Below, in pieces: positions 21,985 to 32,125 of a DNA stretch of 64,000 bases. Positions within the stretch are counted from its first letter, which is position 1. Each line of letters begins with the position of its first letter. The notes beneath the pieces are model-generated. The model was not told where the DNA came from. It was given only the letters and a program-made list of their open reading frames with translations, and did no database searches. The DNA comes from Kingdonia uniflora. Its lineage: Eukaryota > Streptophyta > Magnoliopsida > Ranunculales > Circaeasteraceae. The stretch spans positions 1 through 64,000 of the forward strand of contig JACGCM010002780.1 in the NCBI GenBank assembly GCA_014058105.1, written 5' to 3'. The translations under genes were made by a program, and so were the position numbers.

Positions 21985-22814
21985 TGTACACAAATCCAAG
22001 CCCTGCTACTGAAACTAACAATGTATATGTATAGTGCATCCTTGATGATTGATGCAATTTTTTAACTCACGACAACCTTTGCTAGCTTAGTCTGGTATTC
22101 CTTATAATTCTGCAGTTGTGTCGTCAAGGTGATTGCGTGCTGTAAGAAACATATAAGATTTTTCATCCCAATCATGACTCAAAACTTCAATCATAGACCC
22201 TTAGAAATATCAATATCTAGGCTAACTAAGAGGCGATTCTTAGTTGGCTCCTAAGAGGCGATTCTTAGAAATATCATTATCGTAGCAACCGGGTGCGGCA
22301 TAAGCAAAGTTGGCTCCTAAAAGGCGATTCTTTCATGATGCTTGGGGACTAAGATATGGTGCATAGTAGGTAGTGAAGCCCAAAGTTTCAGCTGCACAAA
22401 ATCAAATTTACATTATCATCGCTAATAACTACATATTTTTCATACCCATTGACATATTCTAGGCTTCTAGTACAAAATATCAGACATAAGAATTTTGGGT
22501 TGAAATATATCATAAAAGACAGACAAAAAGAAAGATATATGTAACAACAATATCGGTGGCGAGTTTGCCGTTGCAGAACCTGCCAGTAGGCTTCGGTTAG
22601 CGAAGTCCCTTCCATAAGGAGGGTAATCAGCTTTGAAGATAGTAGGGAGATAGTCATTGTTTCCCACATCCACCACCGAATCACCAAATGTTATGATGGC
22701 GATGGCAGGCACAAGTGTAGTCGATTCTTGCGCATACCCAACGTTATTAAAGGCGCATAAGATCAATGACAGAACTGAAACAATACCCATTGTTTTCCTT
22801 AGCTTAGAACCCAT
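21985..22814 (-). pseudogene. GDSL esterase/lipase pseudogene, exons 1-3
   Basis: The first exon starts with ATG at 22814, encodes a hydrophobic signal peptide ([13 protein letters not shown]), then the block I motif [17 protein letters not shown] with the nucleophile serine, and YPPYGRDF. One base is missing near 22610, after which [15 protein letters not shown] continues in another frame to about 22549. Exon 2 starts at 22391 after TTTGTGCAG and reads ETLGFTTYYAPYLSPQAS, a TGA, then GANFAYAAPG. Exon 3 starts at 22139 after TTTCTTACAG and reads HAITLTTQLQNYKEYQTKLAKV, a TAA, then ASIIKDALY. These blocks are in the order of plant GDSL lipases, secreted serine hydrolases of about 350 residues. 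Blocks III and V (with the Asp-His of the triad) were not found. The donor of intron 1 is degenerate. Confidence 0.88.
22215..22345. repeat. internal duplications in the GDSL pseudogene
   Basis: GGCTCCTAARAGGCGATTCTT occurs at about 22237 and 22312, with a partial copy (AAGAGGCGATTCTTAG) at about 22219. The original is the exon 2 stretch at 22312. The extra copies lie where the rest of exon 2 should be, so they scrambled the gene. Confidence 0.75.
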
Positions 22815-22915
22815 AGTATACAATGCTATATTTGGAGTTAGATTTGAAGATGACCCAATGGGGTGTACTTGAATTGGAAGATGTAAGAGAAGCCACTATG
22901 TGTTTGCTGTATGTC

Positions 22916-22932
22916 TCTCTCTCTCTCTCTCA
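22916..22932. repeat. CT microsatellite upstream of the GDSL pseudogene
   Basis: A short TC/CT run, about 100 bp upstream of the pseudogene start (read as GA on its strand). It would lie in the former 5' leader or promoter. Confidence 0.85.
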
Positions 22933-23009
22933 CAGAGTTCTTATACTTTTCTTTATTAGATCAGGCTATAACTTTGTTGAAGAACCTCCACACATACAAA
23001 AAAAATAAA

Positions 23010-23956
23010 CGGTTGTAATAAATGTTAATCTAATGTTTTAAATTGGCTGTGCTTCAAATAAAGAGATAGGAAGTCAAAAACCTTAGTGTGGAGAGGAGAG
23101 AAGAGGGGAAGATTAAAGAGATAGAAAGATAGAAACCAACGTATGGAGAGGAGTAGAGGAGGTGAAGTGAGAAGGGAGTTTTAATTGGGTTTTATAAGGT
23201 GGCGTCTCGAGAAGTGTATTTTTTTATGCGAATAGATGACTTATATTGAGTTCGTAATCAACGGCCAAGATCTATTCTTTCGTCGTAATTTTTTTGGTTA
23301 ACATCATCTTAGGCCTTTAATCCACTCCTTGAAAACGACAACTCGTTGATGTATGGCTGTGCCTCAAATGAAATATTGAGGTTTTTCTTTATTAATAGAG
23401 ATATATATAAAATTTTCCACCAAAGTTTTCTAGAAATCTAGATATTGAGATATCTAGGGAGTAAATATTGATGAAAAAGGCAATTTGAAGAGGGAAAATA
23501 TATATAAGGAACTTGGAGAGAATCTTGGAGACAAATCACTGTGGATCTTTCGAGGCTACTTTGCGAGTAATCCCAGTGGTCGGTTGTGCAAAACTTGATA
23601 AAAGAAGGATTGGGAGACTACTGTGTGATCTTATGCCTTAATCCCGGCATTACAAAGGTAATGGAAAACTGTCCATGGCGTTATACTTGATATTTGCAGC
23701 ATTATTTTGATTTAGGCTTCTACCCTATAAACTATAAGACAGTTAAGGTTCTAGGATTTTGATCTGAGATGGTGGTACTGTTTATCTGAGATTCCATTTG
23801 AGTTGGGTTCTCCTCCCTTAAGAGATCTTATTGCCCTTCGTGGTGTAGACCTCTCTCTACTATCTTCATAAGTTGATCTGATGATTTTTACCCTCAAAAA
23901 AGTGTAAAACAAAGACAATCCGAAGAGAAAAAAAGTAGGGTCACATTAATTATGTT
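23010..23956. other. gene-free region
   Basis: No gene or repeat recognised. AT-rich, with TATATATA near 23400 and 23500. Confidence 0.5.
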
Positions 23957-24274
23957 GCAAGTGATTGCAGTCTTTTTGGGCAACAATCATTGCCAACAAC
24001 TTGTTAATGGGTTTGGAGTTTGGGGTATTTGCTTGCACGGTCATTTTGTTCATGTTGGGGTGAACGTGCGGAATACATCCCCGTGCGCAATTTGGTTTTA
24101 TCCGTTATCAGGCAAGTGATTGCAAGTGATTGCAATCTTTTTGGGCAACAATCATTGCCAACAACTTGTTAATGGGTTTGGAGTTTGGGGTATTTGCTTG
24201 CATGGTCATTTTGTTCATGTTGGGGTGAACGTGCGAAAGACATCCCCGTGCGCAATTTGGTTTTATCCGTTATC
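23957..24274. repeat. 165-bp tandem duplication
   Basis: A 153-154 bp segment starting GCAAGTGATTGCARTC and ending TTTTATCCGTTATC is present twice, at 23957 and 24122, with an offset of exactly 165 bp. Only a few substitutions separate the copies, so the duplication is recent compared with the surrounding decay. Confidence 0.93.
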
Positions 24275-25761
24275 CTCATGGCATACAAATAATTAACCAA
24301 GAAACATAGACACAATAATTCATGCACACATAACACAATATTTACCGGAGGTTCACCCTAAGGCTATTCCCCACCACCAAGTTAGAAATCCACTATGTAT
24401 CCAAATTCAATTACAAGCACTCAAGAGATTCCAACGAACATGAAATTCTCTTATCTCATAATACCCTCGCATAGATTTACAAGAGAAAAAGAAAACAAGA
24501 GATTCATCAAGAACCCGAAGATTACCTTAACAAAGACCATGTTGCACACCTTCTTCTTGAAGCCCTTCAATCATCTCTCTTTATTGATTTCTTATCTTAG
24601 CAACTAAAATGTACTTCCCCTCTCACCATCAAATCCCAAGAAAACACCATCCACCTTCTTCCTTGTAAAGACCAACCAACTCTTTACAAGGTCTATTATA
24701 GAGGCTACATCTCTTCTAGATTTCAAGTTAGGTTTCTACAAACCTCATAGGTTTCTTTTATAACCAAAGATACCTAAAACCTATTCATCTATGAATTAGG
24801 TGTTTCTAATACTTATCCTACTTGAAGTACAAGTATTCCAAAACAAGAAAACACTCTTAAAAGGGGCCAAAAAGTCCAAAAGACAGTTCTACTTCGAGTA
24901 CAACTTGAACTCAAATTCGGTGCCCGAATCTGCTTCGAGTTCCGCACCAGCAGACTAAACTGATTATAACTTCTGATCCAACGGTCTGATATCTGATCCG
25001 TCAGTTTCCCTGACTTCGCATCGACGATACCTACCACTTTTGTTCTTTGACATTTTGCATCGGACCAACGCCCTGATCACCATAATCAGATCTTTCCGTT
25101 TTTAATCCATTTTCTTCTGTTTTGAGCTGCAAATACTAACAGTTCATACGGTGTAATTTTTGGTAGGAGCTTAAGCTGGTGTAAGTGCGTAAATACACAC
25201 TCTTGGATTCAAAAAAGCCGGCCAAGCTCTTCTCTTTTGCCGAGCTACATGAATTCATGGACAATATAGTCTCAAATGCAATAAGTGTGAAGTGGGTCAT
25301 TTTGACAAGTATGAATGCCATAATCTTTCATCCTCTTTCTTAATGTCTTTTTGGTTTTCTCTTCCATCTTCATTGATATATTACCATTAGTCTTTATATC
25401 TTCCTCTTTTCCTATTTTTTCTAATTTGCCTCTCTCGTACCCTATAATCTTGATCACTTACAATGAGTATATGCGGTCAATAGCAGGGGAAATTGAATCA
25501 CACTGGTTGCAAACAGTTGGTGTTGTGACTGGAAACTCGCTCTAGGCAGTGTCATTTGAGGATTCAGTGGCATTTCTGTTTCCATTGTTACACTGATTGA
25601 AATTATGTTACACCAAAGTTGCATTTCACGCGAAAACTCTTAATAGCTGTTGATTGGATCAGGATATTTGTACTGCTTATTTACAGACTCTTACATGTTT
25701 TGTTTTCCTTATAACTTGCTTTTATTTGTTATTTTACAGTTTAAAGGTTTCTGATTTTGCA
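24275..25761. other. gene-free region upstream of GTF2H5
   Basis: The stretch 24300-24790 contains ATTTACCGGAGGTTCACCC, similar to the ends of some plant LTRs, but no element is definable. Promoter and 5' leader of the GTF2H5-like gene must lie in the right part; a TATA box was not assigned. Confidence 0.4.
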
Positions 25762-25776
25762 GTTTGTTGGTACGAA

Positions 25777-26145
25777 ATGGTGAATGCCACCAAAGGATTG
25801 ACTATCCAATGGTAAAGTACTTTCAACTCTATGTTTCCTAGGCATGTGTTCCTTTTTTTTAATCAGTGAAATACTGTACAATCTGGATCTCCAATTCGCC
25901 GCGGATCAGCTGATGGCCTGATGCTTACAGTATTTTACTATTTTTGTTTGGTCACCTTTTTTTGCAGTGACATACCAATGGCACAATTTATCATCCATAT
26001 GAATGCTTCATTGCCCCCTGCTCAGAAGTTCATAATACACGTGCTAGACGATACACACTTATTTGTGCAACCCCATGTCGGTGAAATGATTCGTACTGCC
26101 ATTTCTGAATTCCGAGACCAGAATTCTTATGAGAAACCTGCTTAA
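25777..26145 (+). CDS. GTF2H5: TFIIH subunit Tfb5/GTF2H5 (TTDA) homologue
   Basis: Two exons, 25777-25811 and 25968-26145, joined across a canonical GT-AG intron (GTAAAG ... TTTGCAG, 156 bp), give a 70-residue protein. It begins MVNATKGL, contains CDIPMAQFIIHMNAS and KFIIHVLDDTHLFVQPHV, and ends FRDQNSYEKPA. This matches the REX1/Tfb5 family in length and order: one small alpha-beta domain that stabilises the XPD/XPB-containing TFIIH core in nucleotide excision repair and transcription. The exon junction splits a Cys codon (TG|T). ATTTTGCAG at 25754-25762 looks like the acceptor of a 5' leader intron, placing 14 bases of leader before the ATG. No disruption is seen, so the gene is probably functional. 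The symbol follows the human name. Confidence 0.93.
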
Positions 26146-26434
26146 TTCTCGTTTTCAGAAGTTATGATTATTAACAAAAAATGTCTTCTGAATTATGTCT
26201 CTTAATACATTTGTTTTGCTTACTTTGTTTACCACTTATTTGTTTTGCTTATTTTGTTTCGCTCAATATTTCTTCCCATGAGAAAAAGCAACACATTTGT
26301 TTACACAGTTGATATGTAATTTAAACAGCAAGCAAACATTAGCTGTGGTCCTTATTTGGATATTTTAACGCGGGTTGGAAACAATACTGGGCACTGACGA
26401 ACAAATTTTCCCTCAAAATTTGCATCACTTCTAT

Positions 26435-26845
26435 TCATGCTTGCTTTCCCCATTCCAGCCTGCACCCTGTCGTACGAATTATTGAGCCTGTGATAGGTCT
26501 CATGCTGGTCGATTCAATGTCATTATAATCGCAAAGGCTTGAGCCATTTGACAATGAGCGGAACTCCAAGATCATTTCCTCTATCTTGAGCAGCAGCAAC
26601 ACAAAGTTCAGCTCTTCGTTAACATCGTAAAGCCGTTGTTGCGGCAAGAACTGCCTTTTTTTCTTCTTCTGCATATTATTGCGGCAAACCTTCTTGTTGT
26701 TAAGCCATAAACAACATATTAACGCAACAATTAAAAACAACGACGCTCTGCTGGAGATGGACTGAAAAAACTTGTGCTTATTATAAAACAAAACTTGTCT
26801 TTTTGAAGCTAAAACCCTAACTGGAGGAGACGAACTTGTTGGCAA
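26435..26845 (-). other. open frame with one membrane span, doubtful gene
   Basis: A 136-codon minus-strand frame encodes a Lys-rich segment and one hydrophobic stretch (ASLFLIVALICCLWL). It opens with TTG, and the first ATG is at about codon 58, after the hydrophobic part. It lies between GTF2H5 and EBP2, head to head with the latter. I recognise no family. It may be an exon of an unrecognised gene or the antisense of the EBP2 promoter region. Confidence 0.25.
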
Positions 26846-26860
26846 TTTTTAAATCTCTGT

Positions 26861-26886
26861 AAGCTCTCTCTCTCTCTCTCTCTCTC
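26861..26886. repeat. CT microsatellite upstream of EBP2
   Basis: CTCTCTCT run, typical of plant core promoters and 5' leaders. It lies about 570 bp before the EBP2 ATG and may belong to the first leader exon. Confidence 0.85.
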
Positions 26887-27437
26887 AAATTTCATAGTTA
26901 ATCTCTGCAAATGAATAATGAAGATTTTAGGGTTTCATAGCTGATGTGTTGTAGTAGTCTTAGTTTCATGGATTTCTGATTTATTAGCTTCTCTGCATAA
27001 CATCCAAATAGTTTCAAATTAGCGGGTTTCTGTGAAAATTTTGATTTGGGTATGGGATTTCTTTGTTTTAGAGTTTTATGGATTGCTTTAGGCATTTTGT
27101 TGGAATAAAAATGTCATCTTTGCTGATTAGGGATAACCCATTTAGTATAACTTGTAAGTGTAGTGTTGATTAGTGCTTATCTAGTAGTTTAGTAGTAATA
27201 GTTTGCAAATTTTGATCTTTGATACCACTAAGCTCATTGTTTTCGACATATTGTTGGTATTCATATTTGGGGTTTTGGGGAGCTAATAATTCTGGGGTTT
27301 TGTTTTTGCGACTTAGTTTCTACTTTCTATTACAGCTTTATTTTTCTCTTATCAAAATGTGGAAGGAAAATCATGAATGTTGTTTTGAAGTTTATTCATT
27401 TTATCTTCACTAATTTCGGCAAGTTTTTTTCTTCTTC

Positions 27438-27440
27438 TAG
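27438..27440 (+). other. splice acceptor in the EBP2 5' leader
   Basis: TTTTTTTCTTCTTCTAG is followed by TGATTAGATTACA and the ATG at 27454. The pyrimidine-rich tract and AG suggest a leader intron. Possible donors are GTAAGC at 26859 or GTAAGTG at 27154; I cannot choose between them. Confidence 0.5.
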
Positions 27441-27453
27441 TGATTAGATTACA

Positions 27454-28368
27454 ATGGGTGTGATGAAAAGGGAACCGTCCACGTTTAAAGACGAAGTGTC
27501 GGAGGAAGATGACATGGAAGATTTCATTGATGGAGAACTGGAAGATGACACTGACCCAGAAGAGGAAGACGATGACGATGACGATGACGTTTTGTTATCT
27601 GAACCGTCGAAGACTGCTGTATACAATAGGAATGGTCTGCTTGAGAGGCTTGAAGATATAAGCTGGCCGGAGAATGTGGACTGGATTCACAAGTTATCTA
27701 TTGATATTAACCAAGGAGTTGTTGATGTGAACGATGACCTTACTCGTGAGCTATCCTTTTATAACCAAGCGTTAGAAGGAACCAAACAGGCTTTTGAGAA
27801 GCTGCAGTCAATGGGACTACCATTTCTCAGGCCTACGGATTATTACGCGGAGATGGTAAAGACGGATAACCATATGGAGAAGGTTAAAAGTAAACTCTTG
27901 GTAGAGAAGAAGAAAATTGAGGAGGCAGAGGAGAGGAGGAAAGCTAGGGATTCAAAGAAAATAGCTAAAGAGACTCAAGCCCAAAAAACCAAAGAGAGAT
28001 CTAAACAGAAGAAAGACGAAATTGAGTCCGTTAAGAAGTGGAGGAAAGACAGAGAGAAGAGTGGGTTTCCTAACAAAAAAGATGAAGATATGGCTTTGCC
28101 ATTTGAAGATGGTAAAGGGTTTGAGAGGTCAAAGGCGAGGAGGCCTGGTGTGCGTCCTGGAGATCGGTCAGGAGGGATGGCAAGACAAGGAGGCAATAAG
28201 GAAAAGACAGGAATGGACAAAAAGTGGAAGAACAGAGAGCACAAAGATTCAAAGTTTGGATCTGGAGGGAGAAAAGGCATGAAGAAGCAGAATACGGCCG
28301 ATACAACAAATGACTTGAGAGGCTTCAATAAAGGCGATTCTCAAGGCAATAAGAAAAGGAAGAGGTGA
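27454..28368 (+). CDS. EBP2: rRNA-processing protein EBP2 homologue
   Basis: An intact, intronless CDS of 304 codons. The N-terminal about 50 residues are very acidic (EEDDMEDFIDGELEDD, EEEDDDDDDD). The conserved Ebp2 domain covers about residues 60-215, with LLERLEDISWPENVDWIHKL, RELSFYNQALEGTKQAFEKL and GLPFLRPTDYYAEMVKTDNHM, then a Lys/Glu/Arg-rich coiled coil (KKKIEEAEERRKARDSKK) and KKWRKDREKSGFPNKK. The tail is Gly/Lys-rich and ends GNKKRKR, a likely nucleolar or nuclear signal. EBP2 is a nucleolar factor needed for 27S pre-rRNA processing and 60S subunit assembly, and plant homologues are of similar length. The start is the first ATG after the leader acceptor; the context ACAATGG is good. 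No disruption is seen. Confidence 0.95.
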   Translation: MGVMKREPSTFKDEVSEEDDMEDFIDGELEDDTDPEEEDDDDDDDVLLSEPSKTAVYNRNGLLERLEDISWPENVDWIHKLSIDINQGVVDVNDDLTRELSFYNQALEGTKQAFEKLQSMGLPFLRPTDYYAEMVKTDNHMEKVKSKLLVEKKKIEEAEERRKARDSKKIAKETQAQKTKERSKQKKDEIESVKKWRKDREKSGFPNKKDEDMALPFEDGKGFERSKARRPGVRPGDRSGGMARQGGNKEKTGMDKKWKNREHKDSKFGSGGRKGMKKQNTADTTNDLRGFNKGDSQGNKKRKR

Positions 28369-28936
28369 TCAATTTATATTCTGTTTCATTTTGTTCTATG
28401 TTTGAAAATCCAAATTTGTGCACTAAAGGAGGGTTTTTAATCCACCGGAGATTTTGACGAGTTGCTTATTTATCTTGTACTCCTGAACATATAGTTAGTA
28501 TGTACTGGTATGTTATTGATTTATTACCTTTTCTGCTATGCACTCCTTTGATGTTCAAGTTATTTCCCGCTGCTCTCAGACCATTGAGGGTCGATCCTTG
28601 TTCTCATTGTTATAACACATAAAAAAGCACAGCTACCACTTACTACCATTTGAGGGATAAACTATGTAAATGTATGATGTATCATATAATGCTAAAGCTT
28701 TGAGGCTGAAATCTTACCCTCCGGTTTGTCAACATTTAGCAAATTTAGTCCCTGTTACAATTTGTCATTTCATCTTCTTTTGCTTTCCCCATTTATCGTT
28801 CAAGTGGCACATTTCTTTTGAATTGGGTTGCTATTCTTCTTCAGAAAGCATGATGAAATCACTTCTCATCAGCTTGTGGCTACTGCTTCAGACAAATTCA
28901 CTTATTTAGGTTTCTATTCTCTTAGTACATGGGCTA
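28369..28936 (+). other. EBP2 3' UTR and downstream sequence
   Basis: T-rich sequence after the stop codon, with no second gene. The exact polyadenylation site cannot be fixed. Confidence 0.5.
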
Positions 28937-29299
28937 GTGCATGGGCAGCCCGATAGCTATCGCTATGTTAGCGATCCAAACTCGTTAAAAAGTTTTATTG
29001 ATTTTTTTTAATATTTAGCATGCGCCAATTGGCGCAGTGTATATATATATATATAATTTATTATTTATTATTTATTTATTATATAAAATTTAAAAAAAAT
29101 GTTGGGGCCAATTCAATTGGCGCACAACAATTAATTAATATTTTTTAATATTAAAAAAAAAAAAAAAAAAACATTTCAAAATTTGACATCCGTCCCCACC
29201 CTGAAAAAGAACATTTTTTTACTCCTAGCTACATGTCATATTTTCTCTGAATTTACACCTACATGGCTAGCTAACTTAGCTATCCTGCTGCCCATGCTC
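28937..29299. mobile_element. MITE, Tourist/Harbinger-like
   Basis: The 363-bp element has terminal inverted repeats of about 23 bp: GTGCATGGGCAGCCCGATAG at the left and, on the other strand, GAGCATGGGCAGCAGGATAG at the right. Flanking trinucleotides are CTA and TTA, one transition apart, compatible with the TWA duplication of PIF/Harbinger elements. The interior is very AT-rich with (TA)n at 29040-29056 and an inverted GCGCCAATTGGCGC. It has no coding capacity. The superfamily call is inferred from the TIR style and the 3-bp flank. Confidence 0.75.
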
Positions 29300-31393
29300 T
29301 TATTACTTTTCCAGATTTGGATGCTACTTTTGATTTGTTGCTCATAATCATCCCTATCCCCAAATAACCATTTGACAAGACTGCTTCAACCAATCTGTCT
29401 CATAATATTTTCCTCATAAATTGATTGTATGCCTAAGAACCCCCCAAGTGTTTGTCTGTTTGAAGCCCGAGAATAGATTCCAATGACAATTGCCTGCAGC
29501 CTTAGAATAGTGATTTCAATGATAATTGTCCGGTTTATCATCCGTCTTGTTGGTCGTAGTGGCCCTTTCATATTTTGGTGGGTCCTAATGGGATTTGTAG
29601 CCAGTCTACAAAAGTTGTATAAAGATTTGCCAAGCTTTCTTATTCCTGTTTGAAGGGCTTAAATCTTCTCTCCTGCCTTTGTAGCTAGCAGTCTCTTCCC
29701 CTCCGTCTACTTCTGACAATAATTGGCCATCTGAGCTCTCATTGCTCTTTCTCTCTTAAAGTTGATCATTGTGTCTGCTAGACTTCTTTTTATGCAATTT
29801 GATTTGATATAGCCATTCTTCTTCTTAATGAGTTAACAGTTTGAAGTCTAAGTTAGAGGTCTTCAATCAGGAAGTGATATCTGTGTTGTGTCTGTTATCA
29901 TGAGATTGAGACAGAACGAAATGGAGGAGCATATAGGGTAGTACAACTGCCTTGAAAGAGTATTGGGATGACAATGAAACGGGAATGGTTAATGAAACTT
30001 ACAAGCCGAGAGGGACAGTATAAGAGTCCATCAGTAAAACTAAATAAGGATGGTAGGCTAAGAGTTGTCAAGTACTTCTGTGTATATTTTTAGAAGAACT
30101 ACATGGGTTAGTCGAATCACTGTAGGATTCTATTATTTTAGGATGAAGTTGAAAGAAGACGACGGTAAAAGAATGAGATCATATTTCGAGTGCAAGTTTA
30201 ATTTCTAATTTAGGATCATGAAACCTCATTATAGGATCATTACAGCCTCATTACTTAGAGGCATGTATTTTTGGTGAAACCTTCCATTTGTGTTGTACAG
30301 GTAGTTTTGGTACTCTCAGGCAGAGTAGAACCTTCCATTACATGGATCTTAACCCCCAGATTAGGATATGCAAACTATGCGAATGCCAAGCTTTCCCATT
30401 TGCCACTTCATCTTGAAGTTTCGGCCTCGGCATCTTTCTGCTCAGCTTTCTGTTGTTGAGTCGCATCATATCCTAGACGTCTTTTTTATAGTCCAAGTGT
30501 TCCAAATCATATCCAGCAAAGAAATGTCCCTAAACCGGCATCATGCCTCCTCTCATCCTTGCAGCTCTCAAAATTTACCTGTTTCTCTCGGTATAACTAC
30601 TCTCCCAGGAATTATCAATTCTCATGGAGATAGAGCCACTATGTGAGCATGTCTAGTAAATATGGACGGTCTGGCTTGAAGAATAAAGCATTGGGAGTGA
30701 ACATGGAAAAGGGACCAAAGAAATGGACTGATCGAAATTGAAATCCAGATACTCAAGTATTGTGTAGCAGATTCTTCGAACCAAGTGTTAACAAGAAAGA
30801 CCAAAAAGGCGGAAGAATGATGTTGTGTAATAATGTTGTAGACAATCACGTTTGTTTATCTTCGAGAAATATTATCTCCTTACACCACGTAGCAACTTTG
30901 CTCCTTTAGTGAAGTGCTTCAGTATCAGGCTGTAGTACCGTCTTTTTGTTTTTGAGAAACTCTAACCACTGTTCTCCCTGCTCATTGCTATGAATTTTTC
31001 TGATCTTCTCTTCAATTCAAGAGTAGCATATACTTCTTCATATTTCCCTTTTCATGTTCAATTTTCAATTTTCTATTTTCAATACCCATCTGTTAAGGAC
31101 ATACAGTAATGTTTTAGGACTGAAGGAGGAATAAAAACGCCTATCCTTTTGCAGGTTGATACGACTTTAAATCTCAAATTTTTTTTGTCATGCCAAGCCA
31201 TAGCATGCCGAACCCGCATCTATGTTTTAGGAAAGAAAAAAATCAACAGTTGAACGCCTTTAATATATTAAAGGCATAATATAACATTATAATAACAAAA
31301 AGATATAAACTTTAAATTGATTAAAAGACACTTATAATTAAATCAATTAATATATCATATAACTTCTTCTCAAAATAATCTAACATAAGCATA
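29300..31393. other. gene-free region
   Basis: About 2 kb without a recognisable gene, repeat or transposon end. Short frames at 30271-30646 carry no family motif. Confidence 0.5.
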
Positions 31394-31401
31394 GTTGCAA
31401 G
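31394..31401. repeat. 8-bp target-site duplication, left
   Basis: GTTGCAAG; exact copy at 32118-32125 on the other side of the hAT-like element. Confidence 0.9.
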
Positions 31402-32117
31402 TAGGGCTGGGCTGTTCACCGAAACCGGGCCAGGCCGGGTCGACCCGAATCGACCGGTTCGGTCCTGTTTGAGGGTCAGCCGGATCGGGTTCAGTGTGGA
31501 GTTTACAAACCCGGATGTTACCGGTTTGCATTTGGTTTTAGGCTCGGGTTAACCTGCCAAACCCGAAGTGGATTAGGGTATTTGAAAACACAAACTCCTC
31601 TATTCTCTCTTTTTTTTTTCTCTCTCAGAATTTCTTCATCCCTAGGTTTCGTACAATTCTCCATCTCATCCTTGTACAAACCATTCTAGTAATAATCTCA
31701 TAAAATCATTCATTAACAACCAACAATAATCTTTCTACCAGATCGACATCTAATAACTTCTTCTCGACTCTCGACTCTCGACCCAAGAACTTCAATTTGG
31801 CTAGAATTTCATCCTCTTTAGCGCCATCAACGGTGATGGGAGGAGTAACCCATCGATTATTAGGTTTGAAGGTTTGCATTAATGGGGTTAGGGTTTTAGG
31901 GAAGAAACTGATTGTATAGTAACCCATCGATTTTGTGTTTTTCTTTTCTTTTTCTTGAAGAACCCAAATTTCAGATCCGGACCGACCCGACCAGTCCGGT
32001 TCCGTTATGATTCGAGTTTTGGACTAGGTTGGCTCAGTTTCAGTTTCGGTTTCGGAAATGGCCAACCCGAGTTTCCCGGGTCGGATCCCGGGCCGATCCG
32101 ACCCGTGTACAGCCCTA
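31402..32117. mobile_element. non-autonomous hAT-type transposon
   Basis: The 716-bp element starts TAGGGCTG and ends CAGCCCTA, perfect 8-bp terminal inverted repeats, and is flanked by an exact 8-bp duplication, the size made by hAT transposases. About 150 bp at each end is GC-rich with many CCGGTT, CGGGTC and GACCCG motifs on both strands, likely transposase-binding sites. The middle (about 31600-31950) is AT-rich with a CTCTCTTTT leader-like stretch and could be captured host sequence. No transposase is encoded. Confidence 0.9.
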
Positions 32118-32125
32118 GTTGCAAG
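32118..32125. repeat. 8-bp target-site duplication, right
   Basis: GTTGCAAG, identical to 31394-31401. Confidence 0.9.

Noticed and set aside
22388..22687. 99-codon minus-strand frame overlapping GDSL exon 1
   Set aside because: It is another frame of the same pseudogene exon plus intron, not a separate gene.
26435..26845. 136-codon minus frame with a hydrophobic segment between GTF2H5 and EBP2 as a real gene
   Set aside because: The frame opens with TTG, and the first ATG is after the hydrophobic segment. Kept only as a doubtful open frame.
27975..28328. Minus-strand frames across EBP2
   Set aside because: Antisense of a Lys/Glu-rich CDS gives Phe/Leu/Ser-rich open frames; no support.
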